Origin: Chamaecyparis obtusa
Lineage: Eukaryota; Streptophyta; Pinopsida; Cupressales; Cupressaceae
NCBI GenBank assembly: GCA_027943335.1
Contig: BSBK01008429.1
Location: 1-64,000, forward strand
Length of the DNA stretch: 64,000 nucleotides
Direction of reading: 5' to 3'
Shown here: piece by piece, positions 50,176 through 61,504 of the stretch
How the letters are laid out: each line of letters begins with the position of its first letter
Position numbering within the stretch: the first letter of the stretch is position 1
The notes under the pieces: model-generated
The model's input: the letters and a program-made list of their open reading frames with translations, nothing else
Told to the model about the DNA's origin: nothing
Databases searched by the model: none
Program-made: the position numbers and the translations under genes

Positions 50176-52614
50176 TGTTCAATGTAAGTGAATCTACCAT
50201 AGTCTTTCGGTTCCTTTGTACTTTCCTCTATGTTCTTTTCATCAAACTCATCAACTTAGACATTAGTGCTTTCAATCATTTTATTTGTTACCTTGTTAAG
50301 ACATTTATATGCTTTACTTTTAGTGGAATATCCCAGAAATATCCCTTCATCACCTTTTGAATCAAATTTACCATTTCTCTCATCTTTCAGAATAAATCAT
50401 TTACTTCCAAAATTTTTAAAATAACTTATAGTAGGTTTGTGTCCAAACCACAACTCATAAGGTGTCTTGTCGGTGTCCTTCTTTAGTTGAACTCAGTTAA
50501 GAACATAGACTGTAGTGTTGACTACTTCTCTCCAATATGTCTAGGCAACATTCTTTTACAACATCAGTGTCCTAGCATAGTCAACTATTGACCTATTCCT
50601 TCTTTTAGCAATGCCATTTTGCTAAGGTGTCCTCAGTGTAGAAACCTATCTTTTAATACCATGCTCATTACAAAAATTAGTAAATGCATCAGAGATAAAT
50701 TCACCTCCTCTATCAGATCTTAAACATTTCAATACTTTACTAGTTTCTTTTTCTACTTTTTTTGTATACCACTTAAACATCTTGAATGCTTCAAATTTTT
50801 CTTTCAAGAACATAACAATCATCAATCTAGTATAGTCATTAACAAAAAAAAAAAAGTATCTATCACCATTATAGCTCTGAGTTCTCATAAGACCACATAG
50901 GTCGGTATGAACTAACTCAAGTATCTTCTTTGTTGAATAATCCTTTCTTTTGAAACTATATTTAGTCATTTTTCCTTTTTGAAATTCATGACACATAACA
51001 TGATCAAGTTTTAACAAGTTAGGCAAACCTCTAACTCTTTTCCTTTTATTGTTCTTAATCATGTTATCAAAATTCACATGACATAACCTTTTATGCCATA
51101 ACCAAGCATCTTCATTTTTCATCATCAAGCAAGAAGACTCATCAGTATCAAGATAAAATAGATTACCTCTTGATTGTTCTCCAGTTCCAACTAGTCTTCC
51201 TCCATCATAAAAAAATTTCACTTTCTTTGTCTCAAAAGAAACTCGGTGGCTTGAATTGTTCAGTAGTGCCACACTTAACAAATTATAGTTCAGTCTATCT
51301 ACCTAGTAAGCATTATCAAATTTTATCCTATCATTTATCATCAGGGATCCTTTACCTCTTACCATATAGGGTGTGTCATTACCCATATTAACTGATCCTC
51401 CATTGTATTCTTCAAGTTGGTCAAATTTCTCTTCATCACCAGTCATGTGATGTGTACAACCACTGTCTATGATCCATGTATTATTTTTGTCAACTTTAAA
51501 GATCAGTGTTGTTTCTACATGTTTTTCTTCTTCCTCGGAGTCATCTTTCATAGCAAAAAATAAAACTTCTATATCATCATCAGAATCAGATTCAGATTCA
51601 TTATCTTTGGCTATGTAACATACCTTCTTTTCTTTGTCATTAATGTCTCGATTGTCTTTGTTGTTGTATTGGTAGCTCCTATTGACTCTCCTACCATAGC
51701 TTCCTTCAGATCATTCTTTGGATCTTTCATCATCTTTCTTATGTGGACATCTAGCAACAATGTGGCCAACCTCTTTATAGTTAAAGCATGCTAAAGGTAG
51801 CTTACCTCTATACCTTCATTTACCTTTAGGTAATCTTCTGGCTATAAGAGCTTCAAGTTCATCAAGCTCATCATCGGTATTAGTATCACTATCATCATTT
51901 TTACTATTCCTGCCACTAGACTTACCAATCTTCAGAGAAGACATGAAAGAAGACTCAACAGTCAGTACAACACTATTATAAAAGTTATTCAATTCAAAGG
52001 TTGTGAGCTTACCAATCAGAGTGTTGAGAGTAAGGTTGGAAGTAGACCTTGTTTCATGAATTGTAGAAATCTCGATTGCATAAGCTAGTAGTAAAGTTCT
52101 GAGAATCTTACTTATCACTGTTTCATCATCAATAATTCCATCTGATGCTCTAATAGTATGTACTAATTCTTTTAGTCTATTTATGTATTGCACAATATTC
52201 TCACCTTCCTTCATCTTCATGTCATCGAATCTACCTCTTAAGCTTTCAGCTCGGGATCTCTTAACATTCAAATCACCACTATAAATTAGAGTAAGTTTGT
52301 CCCACATGGCTTTGGCAGTTGTGCAGTTCTTAATATCTTCAAATTTGACATCAGTGTAGGAAGAAGCAATCTCCATCATAGTAATATTGTGTTCATGCCT
52401 ATCTTTCAGTTGATCAATAGTCAGGGGACCAGGGGTCGGTTCAATGTAGCAATTCTCCATCAATTCTAGTGTAGAATTCCCAATTCTAGATATGTGCAAC
52501 TTCATCCAGCTTTGCCATTTTGAGAAGTTCTCTTTGTTCAGTCTTGGCACTCCCCTCTTATACATTTTGAGATCTTTGTGTTGAAGTCCTTAAAAATCTA
52601 TTCTAAGCAACCAA

Positions 52615-52627
52615 CGCTCTGATATGA
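52615..52627 (-). other. Primer binding site of element D, mutated
   Basis: Reads ATATCAGAGC in the core on the minus strand. Initiator tRNA-Met type with substitutions, directly inside the 5' LTR. Confidence 0.75.
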
Positions 52628-55090
52628 ATTGTTAGAATAACTGAGAGGGGGGTGAATCAGTTAATCACTATCCCACTACAAAATGTATAATCCAAAAACA
52701 AATACTTCAACTTCTGCTACTCGGTAGCTTAAAGTACTTAATCTATTTGTGCTTTTACCGATTACTAGTCTAAAACATATAGTAGTTACTGATCAAATCA
52801 AACATGTAACATGCAAATATGACATCAAACAAACATCACAATCAACATATAACACAAGAAATTTAACGTGAAAACCCTGTGAAGGGAAAAACCACCTGGG
52901 ACTGACAACCCAAAAATATTTACTCTTCTAAAATGAGGTTAGTGAAGACCCAACCCTGTTAAAGGTTATATGTAATACCTCTCCTATGGTGATACTTAGA
53001 CTTTTCTGATTTGGACATTTTATTATTATTATGGTCAAGACTATACATTTACATTTATGTTTTGTGGATGATGACATGATGAATATGCTCATTTATGGTT
53101 AGTAATTACATGTTTATGAGATTAGAAAATTATCTATTTTTATATGGATCTAACCCAATTATTTGAATCTAACCACTATCATGATGTTTTATGTTTCATG
53201 GATGTGTCTGATGTGTTTTTCATGACTCCAGGATGAAGTCGTAGTTACTCACTTAGTTGAGGTCCACACGATGTATCGATCCTGGTCATCTGCTTGCATA
53301 TATCTGATTTGTATCTCCATATGTATATATATGTATCTCTTCTTGGTGATGCAGGATTGCAGGTACTGGGTGTCGTCTCCACCTGGCTTCACAGGTCTGA
53401 GTGATCCCTCAAAATCCTCGATCGTTGTTGTTGTTACGGAGGTATCACCAGGTCCACAGGAAGAAACTTCACCTTTGATCCTTTTATCCTTAGGTGGGAA
53501 GTGTCGAGTCAGTCCCTTGTGTGAATGTCTTATGTGGTTTTGTAATTGATGGAATTGTGGATCTTGTAGCTAGTTCTTGCCTTCATGATATGTTCAATTC
53601 TGTTAGTAGATCATGGATGTAGATTATTGTTCTTTTGAGGGTATGATTTAGTAGCGTATCTCATTAGGAGCGATTTTTGAGTGCAATTAAATCATGTGGT
53701 TTTAATACCCATGATAAGAATTAATTTTATGGTATTTTAATGTCTAAGGAAATATTAATAATAAGAGGTTTTAAATAATAATAGTGGTAAAATTCTAACC
53801 TATGTTAGTGGCTACTTAATATATGCATATATATTTTAGAATGGGGATTAAGGTATGAATAAACAATATAGTTTATAATAATGTTATTCTAATGTTTAAC
53901 ATTAATAATAATGTACCTTATTTATGGTATTATTTTATAATACTAATAATGACAAAGAGTCTATAGCAATAAAAATAATAATATGTTTTATAATAATAAT
54001 ATTGTGCTTGTAATAATATTTATAATAATAATAATATATGTACACATAGGCATATGGGTGCACACATATGCATATGCATACATATATTTATATATAATTA
54101 TTACCATGTAATCATTTATTATATTAATAAATAATTAGATCAATTAGCGGTATGGTAAATAGGATTATCCTATTACCATAGTTAAATAATTTAATAAATT
54201 GTTTTAAGACTATAATACTTATTTTAATATCCTTAAATTTAAGGACTTAGATTATGGTTTATTTATTCCTTTACGGGAATGAGTTTTCAAAACCATCTCT
54301 TTAACGGATGGATAGTTGAGATGGTTGCACCAGTTGGATTACCTGTGCAACCACCTCCTCCATCCTATTTACAGGAAAGATTTCCTGTGTAAAAGAGAGT
54401 TGGGAGAAGAGGCTTATGATTATTATTGTGGTAGAAAATTTATCCTGTGAGTTTGGCTTTTGGATTGTTACGGGTAGAGGCTGGAAGGTTGCGAGCAAAG
54501 GGATTCAAGGAGTGTTGGAAACATTGGAGAGGGTTTGATCTCCCTTCTTCTCCAACTGGTCTTCGCAGGACTCCAGGTTGGAATCCATCCTGAGAAGTAG
54601 ATTTATCTTGTAGAATGAATGTAAATCTAGATTTCTGGAAAAGTTTCTGTATATTGTGCTATGGTTGCAAAATATATATATATATATATGTTTTATTTTC
54701 TATGTATTTGAAATGTGTTTGTGGAAAGTTATTTTACGAATGTCTGTATGTTCACTGTGGTGAAACCTCCTTGGTAGGGTAGAAGTGGTTTTGATCTAGT
54801 AGGGTAGTGTATTTTACTATCACTGGATGTATTATGAACGCTTCCAGAGTTTAGAACTTTTGTTGCAACCTTACTATTTCATGTCCATATATGTGCCACC
54901 CTTTCTTTTCCCAGATCTAGAATATATTTGTTAGATAGGTAGGGAGGATTGATGGGCCATTTTTGAAGGGAAACTGGGATATCTCAAATGGGTCGTGCTC
55001 ATATTAGACAACCTTAGTCCCCATAACACCCAGTTTTACCCACAAGAGAAAGTTGACAGTCGTTCTCTGCAGTTCCAGTCGGCTCAGTGT

Positions 55091-55446
55091 GTTTACCGAG
55101 TAAGGTCGGCAATGTGTTTACCAAGTAAGGTCGGCAATGTGTTTACCGAGTTAGGTCGGCTCAGTGTTAACCGAGTTAGGTCAGTAAAGTGTTTACCGAG
55201 TTAGGTCGGCTCAGTGTTAACCGAGTTAGGTCAGTGATGTGTGAACCGAGTTAGGTCGGTAATGTGATAACCGAGTAAGGTCGGTAATGTGTGAACCGAG
55301 TGAGGTCGGTAAAGTGTCAACCGAGCTAGGTCGGTAGTGTGTTAATTGAGCTAGGTCGGTAGTGTGCTAACCGAGGAAAATAGGATTCAGTAGTGTGTTA
55401 ACCGAGCTAGGTCGGTAGTGTGCTAACCGAGGAAAATAGGATTCAG
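55091..55446. repeat. 25-bp minisatellite in element E
   Basis: About 14 units of exactly 25 bp (one of 31), with the core ACCGAGTTAGGTCGGT. The core is itself an inverted repeat (ACCGA and TCGGT). Some variants alternate in a two-unit pattern, and a gaggaaaataggattcag variant appears twice at the right end. Confidence 0.93.
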
Positions 55447-55912
55447 ACTTTATACAATTATAACATTTAAGTATAAGTTTACGTACTTTACTTTAAGTTA
55501 TACTTGTATAAAGGGATTAGGTACCCTTTGAATCCATTGGACTAGGTTTCAGGTTCCTAGGAGTTAAGTTGTAACTTTTAAATTTCAGATTTTTAATTAA
55601 ATCAGACTTAGTCAATTTTTAGGATTAGCCAGGTTTTAGGTTTAGAAAGTAATTTTGTTTAAACCTGAAGATTGTTCATTCCTTGTTTAGTGGAGATTAT
55701 TTTCAGTACATTTAGATGTCTTTATTGAGATAGAATGTTTGTAAGGAGCAGTTTAGGGTTTAGAGTCAAGACATTCTAAACATTCTTAACATACCTGATT
55801 TCTCTAAACATACATAACTATCCTATTATTTTCAACTCTTGGTAGTAGTTCTCAAATGTGTTTGCAATATGCTTTTTCTATGTGTATGATGTAATTGTGA
55901 TGTATGGGTTGA

Positions 55913-56290
55913 GGGTAGAAAACCTAACGACACCTAGTGAGTGGCTCTCAGTGCGGGGCCGGGGCCCTAAAGTGGCTAGAACCAGGATAACCGACTGAAG
56001 AGTTATTTAACAAGTGGAAATTTAATTAAACTGATGGGAATAGGTTAAAACATTAAAAAGATTAAATGTGCCTCGCCCATGCCATTAGTGCTAGTAAAGG
56101 CTATGGATGGGAGTGGGAGAAGGTACCTATGCGTAGGTATGATCGAATGGCACTTGTCTGTACGAAAGGCATTCGATCCCGCATGTGCCTACTTGGGGGC
56201 CGGGGCCCAGAGTGGCTAGTACCAGGACAACCCAAGGGGTGAGGGCTATGCGATGACACTCACTTAGGTTGTTGCTTAGAGTTTCTACCC
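55913..56290. repeat. Inverted-repeat and GC-rich region in element E
   Basis: Arms 55913-55941 and 56259-56290 pair imperfectly. Inside them a perfect 9-bp stem, GATCGAATG/CATTCGATC, lies at 56141-56149 and 56170-56178. A direct repeat of about 38 bp (ggggccggggccc then gtggctag-accagga) starts near 55953 and 56195. RNA-level folding is plausible; function unknown. Confidence 0.7.
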
Positions 56291-58942
56291 AAGCATTAGA
56301 ACCTTTTTGGAAAAGATCTATACTTTGACTCTCTTTTCATTTGATATTTTGGGAAAGATTACCCAACCCTAGGTTTGGCCTAGCTATTCCTTCTTTGTGG
56401 ACCTTGGTGTTTATCTCCTAGCATGGGGGAGTGGGCCTTATAGGTACCCACGTGGTTGGGTGGTAAACATTTTTATCGAGGTATCTTTTGCAGATACATG
56501 CTTGAAGATTCATGCTTGCTTATGTACCAGATTTGAAGAACGAAGGCCTTGTGATTATATTTCATGATGCATAATCTTGTTACCTTTTATGAGGAGTTGA
56601 ATGCAATGTAATCAATGATGTATTTCAAAATGATGTAATTGGAATGGGTAGACTTAGGAAGAAGGGAAAAGGGAAATGTGAACTTTATGTTTAAGATGTA
56701 TGTTGGAAAGAAAAAGGATGTTGTAACATTTCAAATTATGTAACATGCTTTCATTATTGTTGTTTAAGTGAAGCTATTGAAAAACCAAATGTAGTATATT
56801 TTAATGTATCAAATGAGTTGGATAAATTTTATAAGTTACATTGTTCATAAAGGATACTTAGGAATATAGATGATTTTGAAATGGAAAGTTGAAATGAAAA
56901 TATTTTGTATTTCTTAAGATATGATGCAGTTTGCTTTGAGAATTAAATCTTGTTGTTAGTTACTTAATGGATTTGAATGAATCATGCGTTTAAAATGAAA
57001 AGGGAACCTTGGAAGGAATCTAAGTTAAAGTTTTGATTACATAATTCTTTTTAAAGTTCAAAATTTTTCCATAAATTATTACTTAGGTTTTCTTTAACAA
57101 AGAGAATCTTTGTTCTCTTCCCCGGTTCCCTTGCGGGGCATGACATTAAAGACATACTGTTAGGTGTGACCTTGATAGAGGATTTTAGACCAACCGTTAT
57201 CATCCAACCAGCAGTCACTCTGGGGTTGATAGGATAACAATGTTCATTCTATACATGATACATAATAAGACTTTCTTAGTCCACTTGGTTATGATATTTG
57301 ACTATGTACAATGGTTAAATATGTAACAGTAGGTGATATGTCTTAATACAACTTCAATTGCAGATATATAGATCAATGTTAGGCTTATTCAATCCTCTAA
57401 TCATTAACAATTTTATTTCAAATCAATTCTATTAACGTACTGTCCATTGGTAATTGCTCTCTATCACTTGATAATGCTCTGCAGTAGGGTTCTCCTTAAC
57501 CTGTATGATGAAAATGCATGAAAACTTGTTCACACGATAATTCTATAGTTTTCTTTTTTTTCAGCATCACACTCACTTATGAAATCTCTAGTCTCTTATA
57601 TAGACATGTAAAATATTTTCTTCTACTCCATCAGATTTTTCCACTTAATCACATCCATTGATTTTTCTACTTAAGCATACCTCAGCACTTGTGTCAATAA
57701 CACATTTGATTTCAATCCATTAGATCTTTCTTGAATTTTGTTAGCCGTCGATCATCATAACAAACTTTATCTATTACCTTAAAATTATACACTTTCTAGC
57801 TCATGAATTCTTATCAGCTAAAATAATCATTTAATTCTTTTCTCCTACTTGGTTAACAAAGATATGCATCGATGAACACAAGCTTAGTTTATATTGTGCT
57901 CAGTATACACTACACCTCATCGGTGTATAGTGAAATGCTTAATTAACTGACAACACTACTTTGTGTCTTTCAGCTCTTTTCCTCATCATAGTTGAATGTA
58001 GCATAATCAAGTCAATATCATAAGGTCATAGACTCATCAACAAGTTACACAATGTATTCTTTATCCTCATCTGTAATATCCATCTTCCTCATATAGATAT
58101 TTCTATTCTTCATCTCTTTCACTCCTTTTCTATAGATGTTTCGGTATAGTAACTTACAAGATAAGTACTGTCAAACTAGTTGACATCAATGACAACATAA
58201 TACTAATTTAATCATATTACATATCTAATCAATCAACTCAGTGATCTTAAATTACAGATTCTTTATTTAGGTTCTAAATTAGTTGTATTTTATTAGAGCA
58301 AGGCACTAACCAGTCACCTATAAGGATAGATGAAACTGAAGATGCCTCTTGGGGGAATTATAATAGTCAGGATACCAGGAAATGCAAAAAGGTTTGGAGA
58401 AATTTCAACATCAAGACAGTGCGAATGGGAATAATTAGGGAGACCATCTACCCTTAGATTATGGAGGACAAGGAAGGAAAATTCCACAAGGAACAGTTAA
58501 TAGACCTAGCACTAGTTGTACTAAGTGATAAAGCTAGGGAAATGGATATGGATTTCCTCAACAACACCAAGAATAGCATGCTGGATCAGTTTAGATCTTT
58601 CAAATGGCTCTACCATGAGGTTGAGGACCTCAAAGAAAAAATTTAGAGCTTGGAAAATAAGGAACATACCATAGAGAAAAAGCTAAGCCTGGAAACCAGA
58701 GTCCAACACCTAGACTCCAAAATGATAAGCCTTGAAAATACCCTTAAGGGTTTTGTTGAGCAAAATTTTAATATCCTCAAAACATCCAATGAAAATCTGA
58801 AGTTGTTAATCAAAAAGATGGAAGAAAAAATGGAAACCAAGGCTGATCAGAGGACTAGGGAGGATGAGAAGGACTCCACTAAAGGACTAGGAAAGAGAAC
58901 CAGGGAAAAAATCAGGAAAAATAGGGAGAAAATTGATCCCTA

Positions 58943-59221
58943 AAGATCCCAAGTTTAGAACTTGGAAGAAATTTTTCATTTGATGGAGGCCCTTGAAAGC
59001 AATGCACATGTCATGCTCAGGAGCTTGGCATAACTTATTCTAGTGCCCTTCTTTTTCACCTTGTTTTGAATTTCTTTGTTTTTCCTCATTTGGCCCTATA
59101 GTGGCTTGTTCCTTGGTACTCTGAACTACTATACTCTATTTGGTTTTCATACTTTTCATTTGATCATACACTATTGTGGGTTTCAAAATCTCTATAAAAC
59201 CTATTTTAATTAATAAAAAAT
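58943..59221 (+). other. 3' untranslated end of element G
   Basis: Non-coding, T-rich in the middle, ending in ttaattaataaaaaat directly at the right target duplication. Confidence 0.6.
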
Positions 59222-61504
59222 AAATGTAAATCTAAACCTCCATGATTGTATGCTTGGAATCCACCTTGAGGGAAGAATGAATAGTTCTTGAAGATGAACA
59301 AAGGATCTTGAAGGAAGATCACACCACCATGATGGCTAGATCTAGGGTTTTGAATGATGAATCTTGAATGCTTGAACAAAATCCCTTCAAAAAGCGTGAA
59401 TGCTTGAATCCTTGATCTTCAATAGAGAACTTGAATGGAGAAGAGGACTTAAATGGATGATTTCTTGAATTCTTTCTTGATCTTACTTGAGAGAGAACTT
59501 GATGGCTTGTGAATATCTCCTTGAGAGCTCTTGATCATGAAGTTGCTTGATGAATAATGGATTGAGATGGAGAAAATGAGAGAGGAAGGCTTCTTTTTAT
59601 AGTGATCTACGACACAATCCTCTAGAGGGGTCACCTTAGGGAATTAAATTTCAATTAGGCCTCAACCCTTTAGGAATGGACCTAAATTAAATATAATTTA
59701 AGAGTTTACCATTTCGGAGACCAAAATAGCCGACCCGAAAGTGGGAAAACAATTTTTTTTGAAACCCGACATCTGGAAATCACAGGACCTTGAAACTTGA
59801 ACCTAGGGTCAAAGATAAGGTTGACTTTGACTTAGGTCAGGGATGAGGTTGTCTTTGACCCTCAAGGTCATCATTCACCTTGAGGTCATAGATCTTAGGA
59901 TCTCAGTCAGAGTGAGAAACAAGACGTCCTACGGGTGCCTCGAGACCTATAAATGATGTCAAAATAGGGAAGAGTGCTAGAGATAGGCACAAAATCCTAT
60001 GATGAACATGATGAAGGCTAAGAGGACATATTTGTAAGTCCTACCAAGAAAATAGAGTAATAGTAGAGGGAAATTAAGGAGAATCCTCAGGATCCTAACC
60101 CTAATTTCACCTAGAATGAAGGAATCAAGTACAGAAAAGAAGTGAAAAATGGGGAAATAGTCAGATCTGAGTAAAGAACAATTCAAGGCATTTGACATGA
60201 CCTCAAACCACTTACTTGGAGGGATAAACTCTCTTAACATGGAAGTGCTTCCATTTTAAGATGATACATTAAGCCCCCACTTTAGCAAGAGTATGGACTC
60301 GAGGAGATTCAAGTGGATTTGCAATGAGATAAAATAACACTTAGCTAAGGACACAATCCCCTAGGCTAAGGATTCTATCTCAATTATATAGGCATGAGGG
60401 TGCGAAAAGAGAAAATCAAAAGAACAGGGGTTATTACTGAATAACCCAAATCAATTAGCATAAGAAACCTCGCTAAGAAATATTTCCTATACTAATATCA
60501 TATTTGGAAATCTATCATAAAAGCATAAATAATTACATTAGAAAGATAAGAGAAACACTATAAATAACATAGCTTCATGATCCAATCCTACTAGCATGAA
60601 AGAAAAAAGAGAGAAAGGAGGAAGTTATTACCTCATCTAGTAAGATGCCCACCTTACCATGAACCACCTTAGAGGGAGAGCCCAACAGGTTCACTCATAA
60701 ACTATGCTTGCACTTATAATGTGTCTTCTAATAGCTTCTGGAATACCCATAGATCCACCTTCTTGTATCACTATGAATATGAAATGTGTGTCTCCTTAAG
60801 ATTTAGCAACTTATGTGCATTACCATCAAAAGATTTAGCATATTGGAAATGCATCTCCCTTCAAGATTTAGTAACTTATGTGTGTTACCTTCTAAGGATT
60901 TAGCATATTTGAAATTGGAAATGCATGTCTCTTTAAGATTTAGCAACTTATGTGCATTACCTTCCAAGATTTAGCATGATGGAAAACAAAAGGTTAGAAC
61001 AAAAATGCATAATATAAAATGAGGGAGGTCGTATATATGCCCCCCTCCTTAATATGGAAAAAACATACTATTTTGACATGTTAAGGAAAGAAAATAACAA
61101 GGATAAATCCTTCTTAAACATCAAGACAATATCCATAGACAACACCCAGTCCAAGCCAAGAAGGTCACAACTCCTATGAGGCCGTGGAAGGGATGAATGC
61201 AAAGAGATATCATGCAAGAAGTGAAAAAGTAACCCTTGTGAGGGATAGCACACTGTTCAGTTTCCAAAGTGAGAGATATATCAACCATGGAAACCCAATG
61301 TCAAACAATGAAATAGGTTGTGATCAAGGACATGGATCCTCAAAGAAAACCAAATGTTCATGTATGATTGGATATCACATAATAGATAAATACTACTTTA
61401 CCAAGGAAAGAGGTGAATCCTAAAAGATAGAAATGAAGGAGATGACATCCTTGCCCCCCAAGTGTAGGAACAAAGATGGAAGAGGACCTATTATATCGCT
61501 CACA
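59222..61504 (-). other. Probable 3' LTR and flank of element J
   Basis: No gene. Minus-strand TATAAAAAG at about 59593-59601 suggests an LTR promoter. The stretch 59250-59600 is crowded with cttga motifs. An 8-bp inverted repeat, CTCAAGGT/ACCTTGAG, lies near 59860. LTR ends could not be fixed. Confidence 0.4.
60780..60985. repeat. Three tandem copies of a 65-72-bp repeat
   Basis: Each unit holds aagatttagcaacttatgtg, then cattacc and a second agatttagcat. The copies differ by small indels. Confidence 0.85.

Larger units (their letters stand above)
40347..52565 (-). pseudogene. Element D gag-pol, split by element L
   Basis: Starts at 52565 (MYKRGVPRLNKENF). A 249-codon gag frame (51816-52565) is intact to RRLPKGK, then a stop. 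The knuckle CFNYKEVGHIVARC has tyrosine at the second cysteine, as in C. Protease has IIDSGCTHHM (51303-51551). The GAG-pre-integrase and integrase part runs 50646-51281 (LLSVALL, FVNDYTR, SDRGGEF). L interrupts the linker after YIEH. On the other side RT follows with [26 protein letters not shown] and FVDDIIFEG (41178-41699), then RNase H with VYTNADWAGN and ADIYTKPLPKD. It ends at 40347. Several stops; dead. Confidence 0.93.
52971..57145. mobile_element. Element E: 4.2-kb solo-LTR-like insertion
   Basis: Ends TGTAATACC and GGCATGACA form an imperfect terminal inverted repeat of LTR type. Flanks are ttata (52966-52970) and ttaaa (57146-57150), a duplication with one mismatch. The site aligns with uninterrupted D LTR at 37504-37560. 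No ORF, primer site or second LTR is apparent, so a solo LTR of a large gypsy element is the simplest reading. It contains AT-rich DNA (53640-54280), an AT microsatellite near 54670, a 25-bp minisatellite and an inverted-repeat region. Orientation is unresolved. Confidence 0.7.
37191..58295 (-). mobile_element. Element D: minus-strand Sirevirus-like copia, same family as C, carrying insertions F, L and E
   Basis: Perfect 5-bp duplication gagca at 37186-37190 and 58296-58300. Its LTRs total about 1484 and 1486 bp once F and E are removed, matching C's LTRs. The gag-pol is closely related to C's but reads on the other strand. F lies in the 3' LTR, L in the integrase/RT linker and E in the 5' LTR. 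Confidence 0.94.
52630..58295 (-). repeat. 5' LTR of element D, interrupted by E
   Basis: Pieces 52630-52970 and 57151-58295. Together about 1486 bp, matching D's other LTR and the C LTRs. Confidence 0.9.
27866..58942 (+). pseudogene. G ORF2: unrecognised protein with coiled-coil end, split into three by C and D
   Basis: ATG at 27866 overlaps the ORF1 stop (ATGTTAG). The three pieces are 27866-28932, 36655-37190 and 58301-58942. Without C, D and one copy of each target duplication, the reading frame continues across both junctions. One frameshift lies near 36830, and there are several TAG stops. Total is about 750 codons. The middle (FVKTSNEGMVEIEGKSF, FYRDQKLSDIAVKNFV, HFILLNHFRHGFKISI) recalls the plant transposon-associated domain PF20167; low certainty. 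Then come a Lys-rich stretch, an acidic stretch, a coiled-coil (EHTIEKKLSLETRV, ENLKLLIKKMEEK) and a basic tail (GKRTREKIRKNREK). No endonuclease or RT motif is present. Confidence 0.65.
25970..59221 (+). mobile_element. Element G: LINE-like, bicistronic, no visible endonuclease/RT; split by C and D
   Basis: Flanked by an 18-bp duplication with one mismatch, aaatgtaaatctaaatct (25952-25969) and aaatgtaaatctaaacct (59222-59239). The 3' end is A-rich (ttaattaataaaaaat). Long, variable-length duplications with an A-rich 3' end are typical of target-primed LINE-type insertion. Leaving out C and D, the element is about 4.4 kb. ORF1 resembles plant L1 ORF1. ORF2 overlaps it but encodes no endonuclease or RT that I can recognise. 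Confidence 0.65.

Noticed and set aside
53271..53549. 92-codon plus-strand frame inside element E
   Set aside because: Composition is low complexity with a hydrophobic start, and there is no family resemblance; it lies in LTR-type non-coding DNA.
55091..55446. Possible CRISPR array
   Set aside because: Units abut with no unique spacers, and the context is a plant retroelement LTR; it is a minisatellite.
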